Assembly: GCF_009754945.1 (NCBI RefSeq)
Contig: NZ_WPIN01000007.1
Span: 62,001-126,000, forward strand
DNA: 64,000 nucleotides
Reading direction: 5' to 3'
Source: Spirosoma arboris
Lineage (GTDB): Bacteria; Bacteroidota; Bacteroidia; Cytophagales; Spirosomataceae
Each line of letters opens with the position of its first letter. Position 1 is the stretch's first letter. The position numbers and the translations under genes are program-made. Shown here piece after piece: positions 35,211 to 45,172 of the stretch. The notes under the pieces were generated by a model. That model was given only the letters and a program-made list of their open reading frames with translations, was not told the origin of the DNA and searched no databases.

Positions 35211-36251
35211 GTGGAAAACGCTCCATCAGAACCAGCCTTTGTGCTGAGTATAATCATCGTATCATACAATAGTCGGGCAGATCTGGCTCGTTGTCTCCCC
35301 ACTCTGTTTAACCAGCAAACCAACGATAATTTCGAAGTTATTGTCGTCGATAACCATGGTAGTGACGGTGTAGCGACCGAATTAATTCCGTTATATCCAC
35401 AAGTCCGGCTGATTAAGAATCTGGCGAATACAGGCTATGCTGGTGGCAATAACCTCGGTCTGAGTCAGGCCAGAGGGGCTTGGGTGCTTTTCCTAAATCC
35501 TGATACAGAATTATGGGTCGGTTGTCTTGAACGCCTGATGACTACTGCCCGTCAGCATCCTTCTGCCTTCATTACGCCCAAATTGCTCAACCCCGACGGA
35601 ACGATCAACGCCTGCGGAAATCAGATGCAGTATACAGGTATCACGACCTGTCGTGGACTGAATCAGCCTGCAACTACCTATCATGGTCAGGAACGCATCC
35701 CATTGCTTTCGGGAGCGGCTCTACTGGCGCCGGTGTCAGTGCTTCAGCGTATTGGTGCTTTCGACGAATCGTATTTTATGTATTTCGAAGACACCGAGCT
35801 ATCACTACGGGCAAGGCTGGCCGGCTACGAACTATGGTGTGATGCCGATGCTGTGGTTACGCATTACTATAAACTGGGCTTCTCTCCGACGAAATTTTAT
35901 TACCTCGAACGAAATCGGCTGCTCACATTTCTGACCACTTTCTCCCGCGCTACCTTGCTTAGACTACTGCCTGCCTTATTCATCACTGAGCTACTGATGT
36001 GGGGCTTTGCTTTGCGGGGTTGGGGGTATTTGCGGATGCGATTTCGTACGTATGCTTATCTGTATACCCACCGCAATACCATTCGGCAGCGCCATCGAAC
36101 GGTGCAGGCACTCAGGCAGGTAGCTGATGCTGAATTACTACAGGATAGTATGCTATCACTACCTTTCGATCAACTCGCTGGCGACCGGTTGGGACACTGG
36201 CTAGATGTATTGATTCGGCCGCTCTACCGATTGATGCGCCCTCATTTATAG
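35211..36251 (+). CDS. GT2 glycosyltransferase, rhamnosyltransferase-like
   Basis: A 346-residue enzyme with a GTG start, eight bases after the DUF2304 stop. It carries SIIIVSYNSRADLARCL, VVDNHGSDG, NTGYAGGNNLGLSQARG and FLNPDTEL, then LLSGAALLAPVSVL and GAFDESYFMYFEDTELSLR, the full pattern of the WbbL/rhamnosyltransferase group of GT2. The C-terminal 100 residues include one amphipathic or membrane segment. It would add a deoxysugar to a growing surface glycan in the cytoplasm. Its stop overlaps the end of the convergent gene by six bases. Confidence 0.92.
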   Translation: MENAPSEPAFVLSIIIVSYNSRADLARCLPTLFNQQTNDNFEVIVVDNHGSDGVATELIPLYPQVRLIKNLANTGYAGGNNLGLSQARGAWVLFLNPDTELWVGCLERLMTTARQHPSAFITPKLLNPDGTINACGNQMQYTGITTCRGLNQPATTYHGQERIPLLSGAALLAPVSVLQRIGAFDESYFMYFEDTELSLRARLAGYELWCDADAVVTHYYKLGFSPTKFYYLERNRLLTFLTTFSRATLLRLLPALFITELLMWGFALRGWGYLRMRFRTYAYLYTHRNTIRQRHRTVQALRQVADAELLQDSMLSLPFDQLAGDRLGHWLDVLIRPLYRLMRPHL

Positions 36252-38078
36252 GTCAAGAACGCCCGGTAGCAGGAAATACGATTGTGTGTTCTTATTTGTT
36301 AGATGGAGCCAGAGTTTGTACTGACCAGGCTTCAAATCCGCTTTTTTAATAACGCACGAAAAACCAGCGTGCATGTACTGCATAGACTGGAACTGATTAA
36401 CAATGTCATACCGGATATGACGGCTCGTACTGAAGGCATAACTCCCCTGGGGCGACTGAGCAACTACTTCAATAATCGTATTCTCCGATGGAATACCATT
36501 CATAATGGCCCATGCCTGATACATAACCAGAAAACCATTGGTCAAAAAAGGCTGCGCCTGCGCTGTTACATCGTTAGTCGCCACTAATTGACTGGCATCG
36601 AACGATTTGGGTGGACTACTCAAATCGGCCAGCGTAATAGATGGAACCTGGTAAATATCCTTTTTAAGGGCATCCTGAAAAATACCTTTCGCTTCGCCCT
36701 TATCGTCCCGGTACAGAATTAGATTGGCCTTATTATCATTGTAGAGGGCGCTGCCGTATTTAAGTAATGCTGTGCGATCCTCAACCTTAGGTAGATTTTG
36801 CTGATACGAGTACTGACACAAATACACCGCTAGTAGTAAACCAAACAGCGCGAAAATTGGCTGACCTATGCGGTGTTTGATCGTTTCAAGCGTAAGTATA
36901 TACAGACTAATCAGCAACATAACCGGCAAAATTCCATAACGAGGGCTAAGTGCCTGTTGAATGCCAAATCCTGATCGTGCCATCGTTACTGATAAACTGG
37001 TCAGGTACATAAATGAAAGCAAGGCCAATATCGCTACGTTAGTTGTTAATTGACGTTTGGTTGATTTCCAGATTAATAAACCAACAAAAAGAGCCAGCAT
37101 CCATTTACCCGCCCGAACTGGCCAGGTAGGTTGAGTTGCAAAATCGGAACCCGTCAGCGTAAAGAAATAATCGAAAAATTGACCTGGATTTTTCGTTAGT
37201 GTTTCAAAAATCGGTGGATGATGCCCTGGTTTGGCATAGCCCCAGAAATAAAGTGCAGCGGTAGCCACACCAACGACCGTCCAGATGCCTAGCGATCGAT
37301 AGGCTTTTTGCAGAAATAATACGGGTATACCAATAATGAAGACGAAAATTCCATTACCACTCGTAAACGTAGCAATGATGGCACTAACAATAGCTGTCCA
37401 AAACCAGCTTGCCTGCTGCTGACCGCGGCCAAGTGCATAGAAACTCAAAAGGGCAAAGGCAACGATGTAGAGATTCTGGATAGAGGCCATGCCCCAAACG
37501 GTCAATTCCCAGAAGTGCATCTGGAAAAGCAGAAATGGAACAGGTAAAAAATAAGCCAGTTTCTGAAGGGTTGTTAAACTGCGAAACGAAGACAGATACA
37601 GCAACCCTACTACCACTAATAGCGACAAATTGCCGAAAATAATCAGATGCCGGAAGTTGATATGACCTGTTAAGGAATAGTCGGTCAGAAAGGCTAACCG
37701 ATCTAGTACAATTCGGTGCTCGTTGTGTTGGGAGAAAATACGCTGGACTTTCCCCACAAACGTGGGCGTTTTATACAGATAATTACTGGCAAATAACAGT
37801 GCACTATCAAAATCGTCTTCGAATGGGACATTAACTGCATTTCCGAAAACAACTCGATAGTACCAAAAAGCAGGGCCTAAAATGAGCAGCGTTAGCAAAC
37901 CGATCAATACGTATCGAACAGCCGGAGAAAGCTGGATGGAGCGGGTTACTTTAGGGCTCGTTTCCGACTGAACAGGCTTCCTGATCGATTGCTGATTGGG
38001 CGTGGACTCTTCCACGCGAGGCTTAGGGCTGTTTTTTTCAGGTTGGCCATGAGGCCGGCCTTTGGGTTTCGTTTTCAC
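36246..38078 (-). CDS. Polytopic membrane protein with FEDDF and NEHR motifs, copy 1
   Basis: I do not recognise a named family. From a GTG at 38078 the protein has 610 residues; a TTG at 38132 would add 18 residues. A Pro/Lys-rich cytoplasmic start of about 50 residues is followed by about 11-12 membrane segments. The first outer loop contains FEDDFDSAL and FSQHNEHRIVLDRLAF, and a C-terminal soluble domain of about 150 residues ends GFSCVIKKADLKPGQYKLWL. The gene at 40321-42057 is a clear paralogue over its full length. The acidic loop motif and the neighbours suggest a GT-C-like transferase. Confidence 0.7.
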   Translation of the reverse strand: MKTKPKGRPHGQPEKNSPKPRVEESTPNQQSIRKPVQSETSPKVTRSIQLSPAVRYVLIGLLTLLILGPAFWYYRVVFGNAVNVPFEDDFDSALLFASNYLYKTPTFVGKVQRIFSQHNEHRIVLDRLAFLTDYSLTGHINFRHLIIFGNLSLLVVVGLLYLSSFRSLTTLQKLAYFLPVPFLLFQMHFWELTVWGMASIQNLYIVAFALLSFYALGRGQQQASWFWTAIVSAIIATFTSGNGIFVFIIGIPVLFLQKAYRSLGIWTVVGVATAALYFWGYAKPGHHPPIFETLTKNPGQFFDYFFTLTGSDFATQPTWPVRAGKWMLALFVGLLIWKSTKRQLTTNVAILALLSFMYLTSLSVTMARSGFGIQQALSPRYGILPVMLLISLYILTLETIKHRIGQPIFALFGLLLAVYLCQYSYQQNLPKVEDRTALLKYGSALYNDNKANLILYRDDKGEAKGIFQDALKKDIYQVPSITLADLSSPPKSFDASQLVATNDVTAQAQPFLTNGFLVMYQAWAIMNGIPSENTIIEVVAQSPQGSYAFSTSRHIRYDIVNQFQSMQYMHAGFSCVIKKADLKPGQYKLWLHLTNKNTQSYFLLPGVLDL

Positions 38079-38182
38079 GCTAAAAACTGCTATGGCCGAA
38101 ATTGGCCCGTATATTGATAAATATAGAAACAAGTATGCAAATTGCCCAGCCGAATCCGTAATCGAGAGTACGAAGACCCATC

Positions 38183-39400
38183 ATGCTGTTGAAAAATATC
38201 ATTCGAATTCTGAAAACATCACCCCTACTTATTCCAATTCTAGGGCTGATTGATCTTACATTATACCTGATTGATCAGCTGGCAATTCTAACCGCTGGTT
38301 CGGTTTCCCGGAAACCTAATACATTGCTGATCCTACGAATAGACGTATTGGGCGATTATCTACTATTCAGACCCTATCTGAGAGCGATCCGACAGTCGAC
38401 AAAATACAAAGACTATGCCATCACACTCTGCGCTAATAGTGCCATCAGAACAGTTGCGGAAGTTTTTGACCATGATCTGATCGATACGTTCATCTGGACG
38501 GATATGTACAAACTTAGTACGCGCCCGCTGTATCGATTCCGATTTGTGCAAAAGCTTAGGCAACAAGGCTTTGCGAGCGTTTTCTGCCCGACCTACAGTC
38601 GCGTTCTTGTGCTGGATGATTTTCTGGCTAAAGCAACAGGAGCTTCGGAGCGCGTTGGCTGCCTGACCGATTTCGCGAATATCAAACGCTGGGAAGCCTG
38701 GTTTGGCAATCAACTGTATACACGATTATTGCCATCGGGCGAGGGACTGGTATTTGAACTCGAACGCAACCGTCGAATTGTTGAAGCCTTTCTGGAGGAG
38801 CCTCTTTTGGCCGAACAACCCCGTTTCAATACGGCCTATGCCAAGCCAGTTTTAGTGCCTGGTCAATATACTATTTTGTCGCTGGGCGCTGGGCAGGATT
38901 TTCGGGTATGGCCAGCGGATCGGTTTGCTGAAGTGGCCAGGTATATTTTGACGACTTATCCAGATCAGCATATCATATTGACTGGCGCTCCTTCCGAAAT
39001 GAGCTATGCAGATGCATTCCTGAAGTATGTACCCGAATCAGAACAAGTGATAAACCTGACCGGGAAATTGTCTATCCCTGAGCTCATCTATGTGCTATCA
39101 AAAGCCGATTTGCTTATTGCCAATGAAACCGGAATCGTACATTTAGCAGCTTCGACAAACACGCCCACGATTGTTATTTCGCAGGGCAAATCACTGGTTC
39201 GCTGGCATCCTTACTCGCCACCGCTGCATGATCGTATTATTCATCTGTATCCAGAATATATTGAGCAAAATCGTAGCAACCTGTTGCCAATCGCTCACAA
39301 ATTCAATCCTGAATCCCCTTTCCCCATCACAATCATCGAAACGGATCGGGTTGTTCGCCAACTGGACATACTGTTGAAGCGGGGTGTATCCTCCCAATAA
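38183..39400 (+). CDS. GT9-family glycosyltransferase (heptosyltransferase-like)
   Basis: A 405-residue enzyme. The N-terminal half begins with LLILRIDVLGDYLLFRPYLRAI, as in heptosyltransferases (usually RxxxxGD). The donor-binding half has ILSLGAGQDFRVWPADRFAEVA, LTGAPSEMSYA, NLTGKLSIPELIYVL and ADLLIANETGIVHLAASTN. It would transfer a sugar to lipopolysaccharide core or a similar glycan. It is divergent from the paralogous membrane protein at 36246-38078 and ends five bases from the convergent methyltransferase-like gene. Confidence 0.9.
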   Translation: MLLKNIIRILKTSPLLIPILGLIDLTLYLIDQLAILTAGSVSRKPNTLLILRIDVLGDYLLFRPYLRAIRQSTKYKDYAITLCANSAIRTVAEVFDHDLIDTFIWTDMYKLSTRPLYRFRFVQKLRQQGFASVFCPTYSRVLVLDDFLAKATGASERVGCLTDFANIKRWEAWFGNQLYTRLLPSGEGLVFELERNRRIVEAFLEEPLLAEQPRFNTAYAKPVLVPGQYTILSLGAGQDFRVWPADRFAEVARYILTTYPDQHIILTGAPSEMSYADAFLKYVPESEQVINLTGKLSIPELIYVLSKADLLIANETGIVHLAASTNTPTIVISQGKSLVRWHPYSPPLHDRIIHLYPEYIEQNRSNLLPIAHKFNPESPFPITIIETDRVVRQLDILLKRGVSSQ

Positions 39401-39405
39401 ACTGG

Positions 39406-40146
39406 TTAAACAGCTACATGCTCAGCTACCATCCAGCCGTCGGTCAGACTATAGTCAATCACGCGAAAATCGTTCCGTTTCTGTACATCCGCCAAAGACC
39501 TAAAATGCTTCAAATGGTGAATGTCGTCCAGAATCAGCCAATAGGGCCGGTTGCCAAGCGTATCGCGAACAGTCTGGTATTCAAGCCAGCCAATGCCTCC
39601 CGCTGAGTCCAGTAATACGAGTGGACGAGTATCCTGAACGCGAATTAGGAGCGTTCGGAGCAGATCCTCTTTTCGGTTTAAAAATGTATCGCCAAACCAG
39701 TCTACGGCGTTGATAATCGGATTTTTTCCCAGCTTCCCTTCTACTTCATCGGTGTAAAACTGAACGGGATTGTCCAGCGTATCAATGAAAACGTCGGGAT
39801 AATCTTCGTGATGATGTAAAGCTTCGTCCTGCTGGATAAATTTGAGGGCTTGTTCTTTAGCGACAGTATCACCCCAAAGTGGTTTCACAAAATCCCATTT
39901 GCGCAGATTGAAGCGGGCAATAGTATGAAATGTCAGATTTCCTTCAATAGTATAATAGGCCTTGGGCTGATGTTTGCCTTCTACAGTCGTCGCAATTGTT
40001 TTTGTCGACCCCGTACCTAACCAGGTTCCTGTTTCAATAATATAATCTATTTGATTTTGGGCGAAAAGTTGCTGAAGCGTTTTCCGAAATCGCTCATCTG
40101 TTGACATGGATACGGACGAACGAGCATACGTCTGATAACTTTTCAT
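39406..40146 (-). CDS. Methyltransferase-like protein of the glycan region
   Basis: A 246-residue soluble protein. IDYIIETGTWLGTGSTKT looks like the glycine-rich first motif of a Rossmann-type SAM-dependent methyltransferase; YYTIEGN gives the acidic end of strand two, VLLDSAGGIGWLEYQ a possible strand four, and WLILDDIHHLKHF the acidic DD region seen in sugar or macrolide methyltransferases. The best guess is methylation or modification of a glycan residue. A candidate -7 element (TAGGTTTG, minus strand, 40189-40196) lies 43 bases upstream. It is codirectional with the second paralogous membrane protein. Confidence 0.65.
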   Translation of the reverse strand: MKSYQTYARSSVSMSTDERFRKTLQQLFAQNQIDYIIETGTWLGTGSTKTIATTVEGKHQPKAYYTIEGNLTFHTIARFNLRKWDFVKPLWGDTVAKEQALKFIQQDEALHHHEDYPDVFIDTLDNPVQFYTDEVEGKLGKNPIINAVDWFGDTFLNRKEDLLRTLLIRVQDTRPLVLLDSAGGIGWLEYQTVRDTLGNRPYWLILDDIHHLKHFRSLADVQKRNDFRVIDYSLTDGWMVAEHVAV

Positions 40147-40320
40147 AGGTACTATTAGGTTAAGTCAGGGAAATAGGAATAGGATCTTCAAACCTACTGA
40201 AATCAAAAATAAGGCCAGCTTTTAAGTAAAAGTCTGATACTGAGTTGGAGCTTACTGCTTTTTATACTAAGCGAAGCCCGTTCCTGTTAGTTATCAGGGC
40301 TTTGTGGAAAACGGATAACT

Positions 40321-42057
40321 TCAAACATCCAACGTCGCATCCAATTTCTGATAGGCTATTGATTCTCCATCCGTCAGGCAAAGCCAAAGTACGTAATGTC
40401 CTGGCTTCAGGTCTTTTTTGTCCAGAACACATGAGAAGCCTGGGTGCGTATACTGTCGGCCCAGAGTACGGTCGGTCACATCGTCCCAAGCGTGTTTTTG
40501 CGTATCAAAAATGTAGCTGGTAGTTGGTGAATGAGCCACTAACTGAATGACTGCATTTTTAGGTAGCCCGTTATTCACTAAGGCCCATGACCGGTAAATT
40601 ACCAGAAACTCAGTTGTGTTAAAGGGCTTCACCTCAGAGGTGATTGTATTTGTTACGACTAGCTTTGATGAATCGAAGGGCTGGGGAATGATTTTTAGCT
40701 CCTGGAAGGTGGTAGCCGGAATCGTATAAATACCTTTTTGCAATACATTCCTAAAAATGGGTTCGGCTACGCCTGGACTTCCCCAGTGTAAAAAAAGATT
40801 CTCTGGGTTATCATTAAAGAAAGCCGTACTGTAGCGCAGTTGCCGCGTTCTATCTTCAATGCGATGCCGATTGCCCTGATTAGTGGACGCCATATAAATA
40901 AAGAGAGCAATGCTGAGGTAAGCAGCCAATACCCCCAAGCGCAGGTAACGCTGTGTAAATGTTTCAATCGCTAATACCGCCTGGGTGGCAAACAGCATCA
41001 CCACCACAATGCCATAACGTGGACTAAACGCTTGCTCTACCCCCATTCCTGAACGGGAGGCCATAAGCGACAGACAGGTAAGGTAGAGAAACAATAACCA
41101 ACCCAATACCGGCAAATGAGCCGTGAGTCGTTTCTGATACCACAGATAACCCGTTAATCCTAAAGTTATCAATACCAGTAGTATACCGAATAGGATAGCT
41201 AGTTTGGGGCGCCCTATACCGACCAGTGATCCCACCAGTGAGAAAAAATAACTGATTGCTCGCCCCGTGTGATTGAATAGCGAATCGACAACATCGGGGT
41301 GATAAGGTGGTCGTATATAATTCAGGAAGTAAAATCCTACCGTTGCGGCCCCGATGATTATCCAGATAGTCAGGTTTCGATAAGCTTTTAGGAGAATCAA
41401 AATAGGGATGCCTGCAACAAACGTAAACATCCCATTGCCGCTGGTAAAGGTTGCCAGAATAGCTGCACCACAAGCAAGAGCAAAAGCCCTTCGTCCAGGT
41501 TGATTCAGGCTGTAAATGCTAAATAATGCAAAGGGAATTACATACAGATTCTGTAGTGCGGCCATACTCCAGGTCGATAATTCCCAGTATTGGAACAGGA
41601 AAAGGGAATAAGCAACAGGCAGCAAATAGAAAAGCTTCTGATTGAGCGGTAAACCCCGAAATGCTACTTTTATGAAAAGAAAGCCGATAAGCAACAGTGC
41701 CAGATTCCCGATTAAAATCAGGTGTACGAAATTCAACTGCCCAAACACCCAGTAGTCGGTCAGAAAAACAAGCCGGTCAAAAACAATGCGGTGTTCGTTG
41801 TACTGCGAAAAAATGAGTTTGAGTTTTTCGCCACTTGTTAGTTCGCCAGACGTGTAGTCTGCTACAAACGAAAGGGCACTATTAAAATCGTCTTCGTACG
41901 GAAAATTGTAGGCGTTTGTATAAATGGTTACGTAATAAATGATAGCTGGGATCAGCAGCAATACACTAAGGAGGATATATTGAAAAGCCGATGCCCTTGG
42001 CGCCTGTGACGGCGAATTTGATGCTAAAGGGGTCAGCCATTCAGGGCGTAAGTTCAT
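40321..42057 (-). CDS. Polytopic membrane protein with YEDDF and NEHR motifs, copy 2
   Basis: A 578-residue paralogue of 36246-38078. The order of features is the same: short cytoplasmic start, first membrane segment, outer loop with YEDDFNSAL and FSQYNEHRIVFDRLVF, about 11 further membrane segments, SGNGMFTFVAGIPIL and FSPRYGIVVVML in the middle, and a C-terminal soluble domain ending GFSCVLDKKDLKPGHYVLWL. It lacks the long Pro/Lys-rich N-terminus of copy 1. The two copies flank a GT9 gene and a methyltransferase-like gene. Likely a glycan-assembly membrane enzyme; exact function unknown. Confidence 0.7.
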   Translation of the reverse strand: MNLRPEWLTPLASNSPSQAPRASAFQYILLSVLLLIPAIIYYVTIYTNAYNFPYEDDFNSALSFVADYTSGELTSGEKLKLIFSQYNEHRIVFDRLVFLTDYWVFGQLNFVHLILIGNLALLLIGFLFIKVAFRGLPLNQKLFYLLPVAYSLFLFQYWELSTWSMAALQNLYVIPFALFSIYSLNQPGRRAFALACGAAILATFTSGNGMFTFVAGIPILILLKAYRNLTIWIIIGAATVGFYFLNYIRPPYHPDVVDSLFNHTGRAISYFFSLVGSLVGIGRPKLAILFGILLVLITLGLTGYLWYQKRLTAHLPVLGWLLFLYLTCLSLMASRSGMGVEQAFSPRYGIVVVMLFATQAVLAIETFTQRYLRLGVLAAYLSIALFIYMASTNQGNRHRIEDRTRQLRYSTAFFNDNPENLFLHWGSPGVAEPIFRNVLQKGIYTIPATTFQELKIIPQPFDSSKLVVTNTITSEVKPFNTTEFLVIYRSWALVNNGLPKNAVIQLVAHSPTTSYIFDTQKHAWDDVTDRTLGRQYTHPGFSCVLDKKDLKPGHYVLWLCLTDGESIAYQKLDATLDV

Positions 42058-42217
42058 GTGGATTGGACTTTGTATCGATTAGCCTGATATGCAATAATAG
42101 GGCAAGTATACTGCATAATACACTATCTGGATATACGATTCGGTCAGGAAACTACTTCCCATAAGCCGCCTACCCAGACAATTAACCCGGCGATACCGCT
42201 TTTACAACAGGATTGCG

Positions 42218-42225
42218 TAAATTTG
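42218..42225 (+). promoter_or_regulatory. -7 element upstream of gcvP
   Basis: TAAATTTG matches the Bacteroidetes -7 consensus, 33 bases before the ATG at 42259. No TTG is at the ideal distance upstream. The site contains the TTG triplet of an alternative start (42223), which argues that translation begins at 42259 instead. Confidence 0.45.
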
Positions 42226-42258
42226 TCTGATCTAACAGACTATAGAAACCATCGTTCG

Positions 42259-45156
42259 ATGAAGTTAAATCTTCGTTATCAGGAATCATTTGAAGACCGT
42301 CATCACGGCCAGACGGACGCGGCTCTGACCGAAATGCTTAAAACGGTGGGTGTGCAATCCATCGATCAACTGATTGAGCAGACCGTACCCGAAATTATTC
42401 GACTCAAAAAATCGCTTAATCTGCCCGAACCTAAATCGGAAATGCAGTTTCTGACCGATTTTAAGAAAATAGCTGGACAGAATAAAGTTTTTAAATCGTA
42501 TATCGGTACGGGTTATTACGATACCATTACGCCTAATGTTATCCTGCGAAATATCCTTGAAAACCCAGCCTGGTACACGGCTTATACGCCTTATCAAGCC
42601 GAAATTGCTCAGGGACGACTCGAAGCGCTGCTAAATTTCCAGACCGTTGTATCAGACTTGACGGGTATGGACTTAGCCAATGCATCGCTTCTGGATGAAG
42701 GCACCGCTGCTGCCGAAGCCATGCACATGCTATATGCTATGCGACCAGCTGCGAAGAAAAACGCCAGTACGTTTTTTGTATCGGAGCGTTGCCATCCGCA
42801 AACGATTGATGTCCTGTTAACCCGTGCTACACCAATTGGAATCAATATTCTCATTGGTGATCACCGCACAGTTGATCTGACAAATGGCGACATTTTTGGA
42901 TTGTTATTGCAATATCCAGCGACAGACGGAGAGGTATTTGATTATACAGATCTGATTGCAACTGCCCATGAGCTTAATAGTACCGTTGCTGTTGCCGCCG
43001 ACTTATTGGCGCTGGCCCTCCTGAAATCGCCCGGCGAGATGGGTGCTGATATTGTCGTTGGGACATCGCAGCGTTTCGGTGTACCTATGGGATATGGTGG
43101 TCCACACGCAGCGTTTTTTGCCACCCGCGATGCCTTCAAACGGCAAATTCCAGGCCGGATTATCGGTGTTTCTCAGGATGCAGAAGGAAAGCCTGCTCTT
43201 CGGATGGCGCTGCAAACACGTGAACAACATATTCGTCGCGAGAAAGCGACGTCAAACATCTGTACGGCGCAGGTATTACTAGCGGTTATGGCTGGTAGTT
43301 ATGCCGTTTATCATGGCCCGAAACGGCTTCGTTCCATTGCCGAACAGGTCCACGGACTAACAAAAGCATTTGCTACGGCACTACGCTGGAGTGCTCACGA
43401 AGTTAGTACAGAAAACTATTTCGATACAGTAACGGTGAAAGTATCGGATACTGAATCGTTGAAAAAATCGGCGCGGGCGGCCCAGATCAATCTAAAGTAT
43501 CTTCCAGATGATGAGCATGTCAGCGTTTCCTTCGATGAAGCTAAAACGTTCCATGATCTGACCGAATTACTGACCGTATTTGGTGTAAAAGCAGATATGG
43601 ACGCAATTCTGGAAGGGCTGGAAACTACCTGGCCGGAGCAACTTGTACGTACATCTGATTACCTCACGCATCCTGTGTTCAATACATATCACACAGAGCA
43701 CGAAATGTTGCGGTATCTGAAATCACTGGAAGAAAAAGATCTTTCGCTGGTGCATTCGATGATTTCTTTAGGCAGTTGCACAATGAAATTGAACGCTACT
43801 GCCGAAATGATTCCGGTTACGTGGCCTGAAATTGGTAAGCTACACCCCTTTGCGCCGAAAGATCAGACAACGGGTTATCAACAATTATTTAAAGAGCTAA
43901 ACGACTGGCTTTGTGAAATTACGGGCTTTGCAGCCATGTCATTACAGCCGAATTCGGGCGCTCAAGGCGAATATGCCGGACTGATGGTGATCCGGGCTTA
44001 TCACGAAAGTCGGGGTGATACACACCGGAATATTTCCCTCATTCCGCAGTCAGCGCACGGCACCAACCCAGCCAGCGCTGTTATGGCGGGAATGAAAGTG
44101 GTTATCGTGAAATGCGATGACCGTGGAAATATCGACATCGCCGATCTGAAGGCTAAAGCTGAACAATATAGTAATAACCTTTCGTGTCTGATGGCAACGT
44201 ATCCATCAACGCACGGTGTGTTTGAAGAAGGCATCATTGAAATCTGTGAGATCATTCACCAGCATGGTGGTCAGGTGTACATGGATGGCGCGAATATGAA
44301 CGCGCAGGTTGGTTTGACCTCACCAGCCAGTATCGGTGCAGACGTTTGCCACCTGAATCTGCACAAAACCTTCTGCATTCCGCACGGTGGTGGTGGACCA
44401 GGTATGGGGCCAATTGGAGTCGCTCCTCAACTAGTGCCTTTTCTTCCAGGCCATTCTATGGTTCATATTGGTGGTAGTCAGGCTATTCACGCTGTTTCGG
44501 CGGCCCCCTATGGCTCGGCCAGCATCTTAACCATTTCCTACGCTTACATTGCGATGATGGGTGGCGAGGGATTGACCAACGCGACGAAGCGCGCGATTCT
44601 GAACGCCAATTATATAAAAGCTCGCTTAAGTGGTCATTATGATACACTTTATACGGGTTCCAATGGTCGTTGTGCGCACGAAATGATTATCGATTGCCGT
44701 CCGTTCAAAATGGCAACAGGTGTTGAGGTTGAAGATATTGCCAAGCGGTTGATGGACTATGGTTTCCATGCGCCAACGGTATCATTCCCAGTGGCCGGTA
44801 CGTTGATGATCGAGCCTACGGAATCGGAATCGAAAGCGGAACTCGATCGTTTCTGCGACGCGATGATTGCCATCCGCGAAGAAATTCGGGAAATCGAAAA
44901 AGGCCAGGCCGACCGGACTAGTAATGTGCTAAAACATGCACCGCATACGGCTACTGTTGCGCTGAGCGATAACTGGACCCGGCCTTATAGCCGTGAGAAA
45001 GCAGTTTATCCGCTACCGCAGGTTCGCGCCCGAAAATTCTGGCCAAGTGTTAGCCGAATTGATTCAGCCTATGGCGACCGAAATCTGGTTTGTGCCTGCG
45101 TTCCTGTTGAGGCTTATGCGACCGAAGTTGCAGAAGAAATGGAAGTCGAAAAATAG
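42259..45156 (+). CDS. gcvP: Glycine dehydrogenase (aminomethyl-transferring), P-protein
   Basis: From the ATG at 42259 the protein has 965 residues, the usual length of a single-chain P-protein; it starts in the typical way with SFEDRHHG. It carries out PLP-dependent decarboxylation of glycine and passes the aminomethyl group to the H-protein lipoyl arm. The PLP lysine is K703 in HLNLHKTFCIPHGGGG, followed by the glycine-rich loop. N-terminal half: GTGYYDTITPNVILRNI and RFGVPMGYGGPHAAF; C-terminal half: SLQPNSGAQGEYAGL and SAHGTNPASA. The other glycine-cleavage genes are not nearby, so it is probably a stand-alone unit. Confidence 0.98.
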   Translation: MKLNLRYQESFEDRHHGQTDAALTEMLKTVGVQSIDQLIEQTVPEIIRLKKSLNLPEPKSEMQFLTDFKKIAGQNKVFKSYIGTGYYDTITPNVILRNILENPAWYTAYTPYQAEIAQGRLEALLNFQTVVSDLTGMDLANASLLDEGTAAAEAMHMLYAMRPAAKKNASTFFVSERCHPQTIDVLLTRATPIGINILIGDHRTVDLTNGDIFGLLLQYPATDGEVFDYTDLIATAHELNSTVAVAADLLALALLKSPGEMGADIVVGTSQRFGVPMGYGGPHAAFFATRDAFKRQIPGRIIGVSQDAEGKPALRMALQTREQHIRREKATSNICTAQVLLAVMAGSYAVYHGPKRLRSIAEQVHGLTKAFATALRWSAHEVSTENYFDTVTVKVSDTESLKKSARAAQINLKYLPDDEHVSVSFDEAKTFHDLTELLTVFGVKADMDAILEGLETTWPEQLVRTSDYLTHPVFNTYHTEHEMLRYLKSLEEKDLSLVHSMISLGSCTMKLNATAEMIPVTWPEIGKLHPFAPKDQTTGYQQLFKELNDWLCEITGFAAMSLQPNSGAQGEYAGLMVIRAYHESRGDTHRNISLIPQSAHGTNPASAVMAGMKVVIVKCDDRGNIDIADLKAKAEQYSNNLSCLMATYPSTHGVFEEGIIEICEIIHQHGGQVYMDGANMNAQVGLTSPASIGADVCHLNLHKTFCIPHGGGGPGMGPIGVAPQLVPFLPGHSMVHIGGSQAIHAVSAAPYGSASILTISYAYIAMMGGEGLTNATKRAILNANYIKARLSGHYDTLYTGSNGRCAHEMIIDCRPFKMATGVEVEDIAKRLMDYGFHAPTVSFPVAGTLMIEPTESESKAELDRFCDAMIAIREEIREIEKGQADRTSNVLKHAPHTATVALSDNWTRPYSREKAVYPLPQVRARKFWPSVSRIDSAYGDRNLVCACVPVEAYATEVAEEMEVEK

Positions 45157-45172
45157 AATACAGTTGAGTTAA

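Noticed and set aside
42223..42258. TTG start for gcvP
   Set aside because: The TTG is part of the -7 promoter element; P-proteins normally begin with the residues encoded from 42259.
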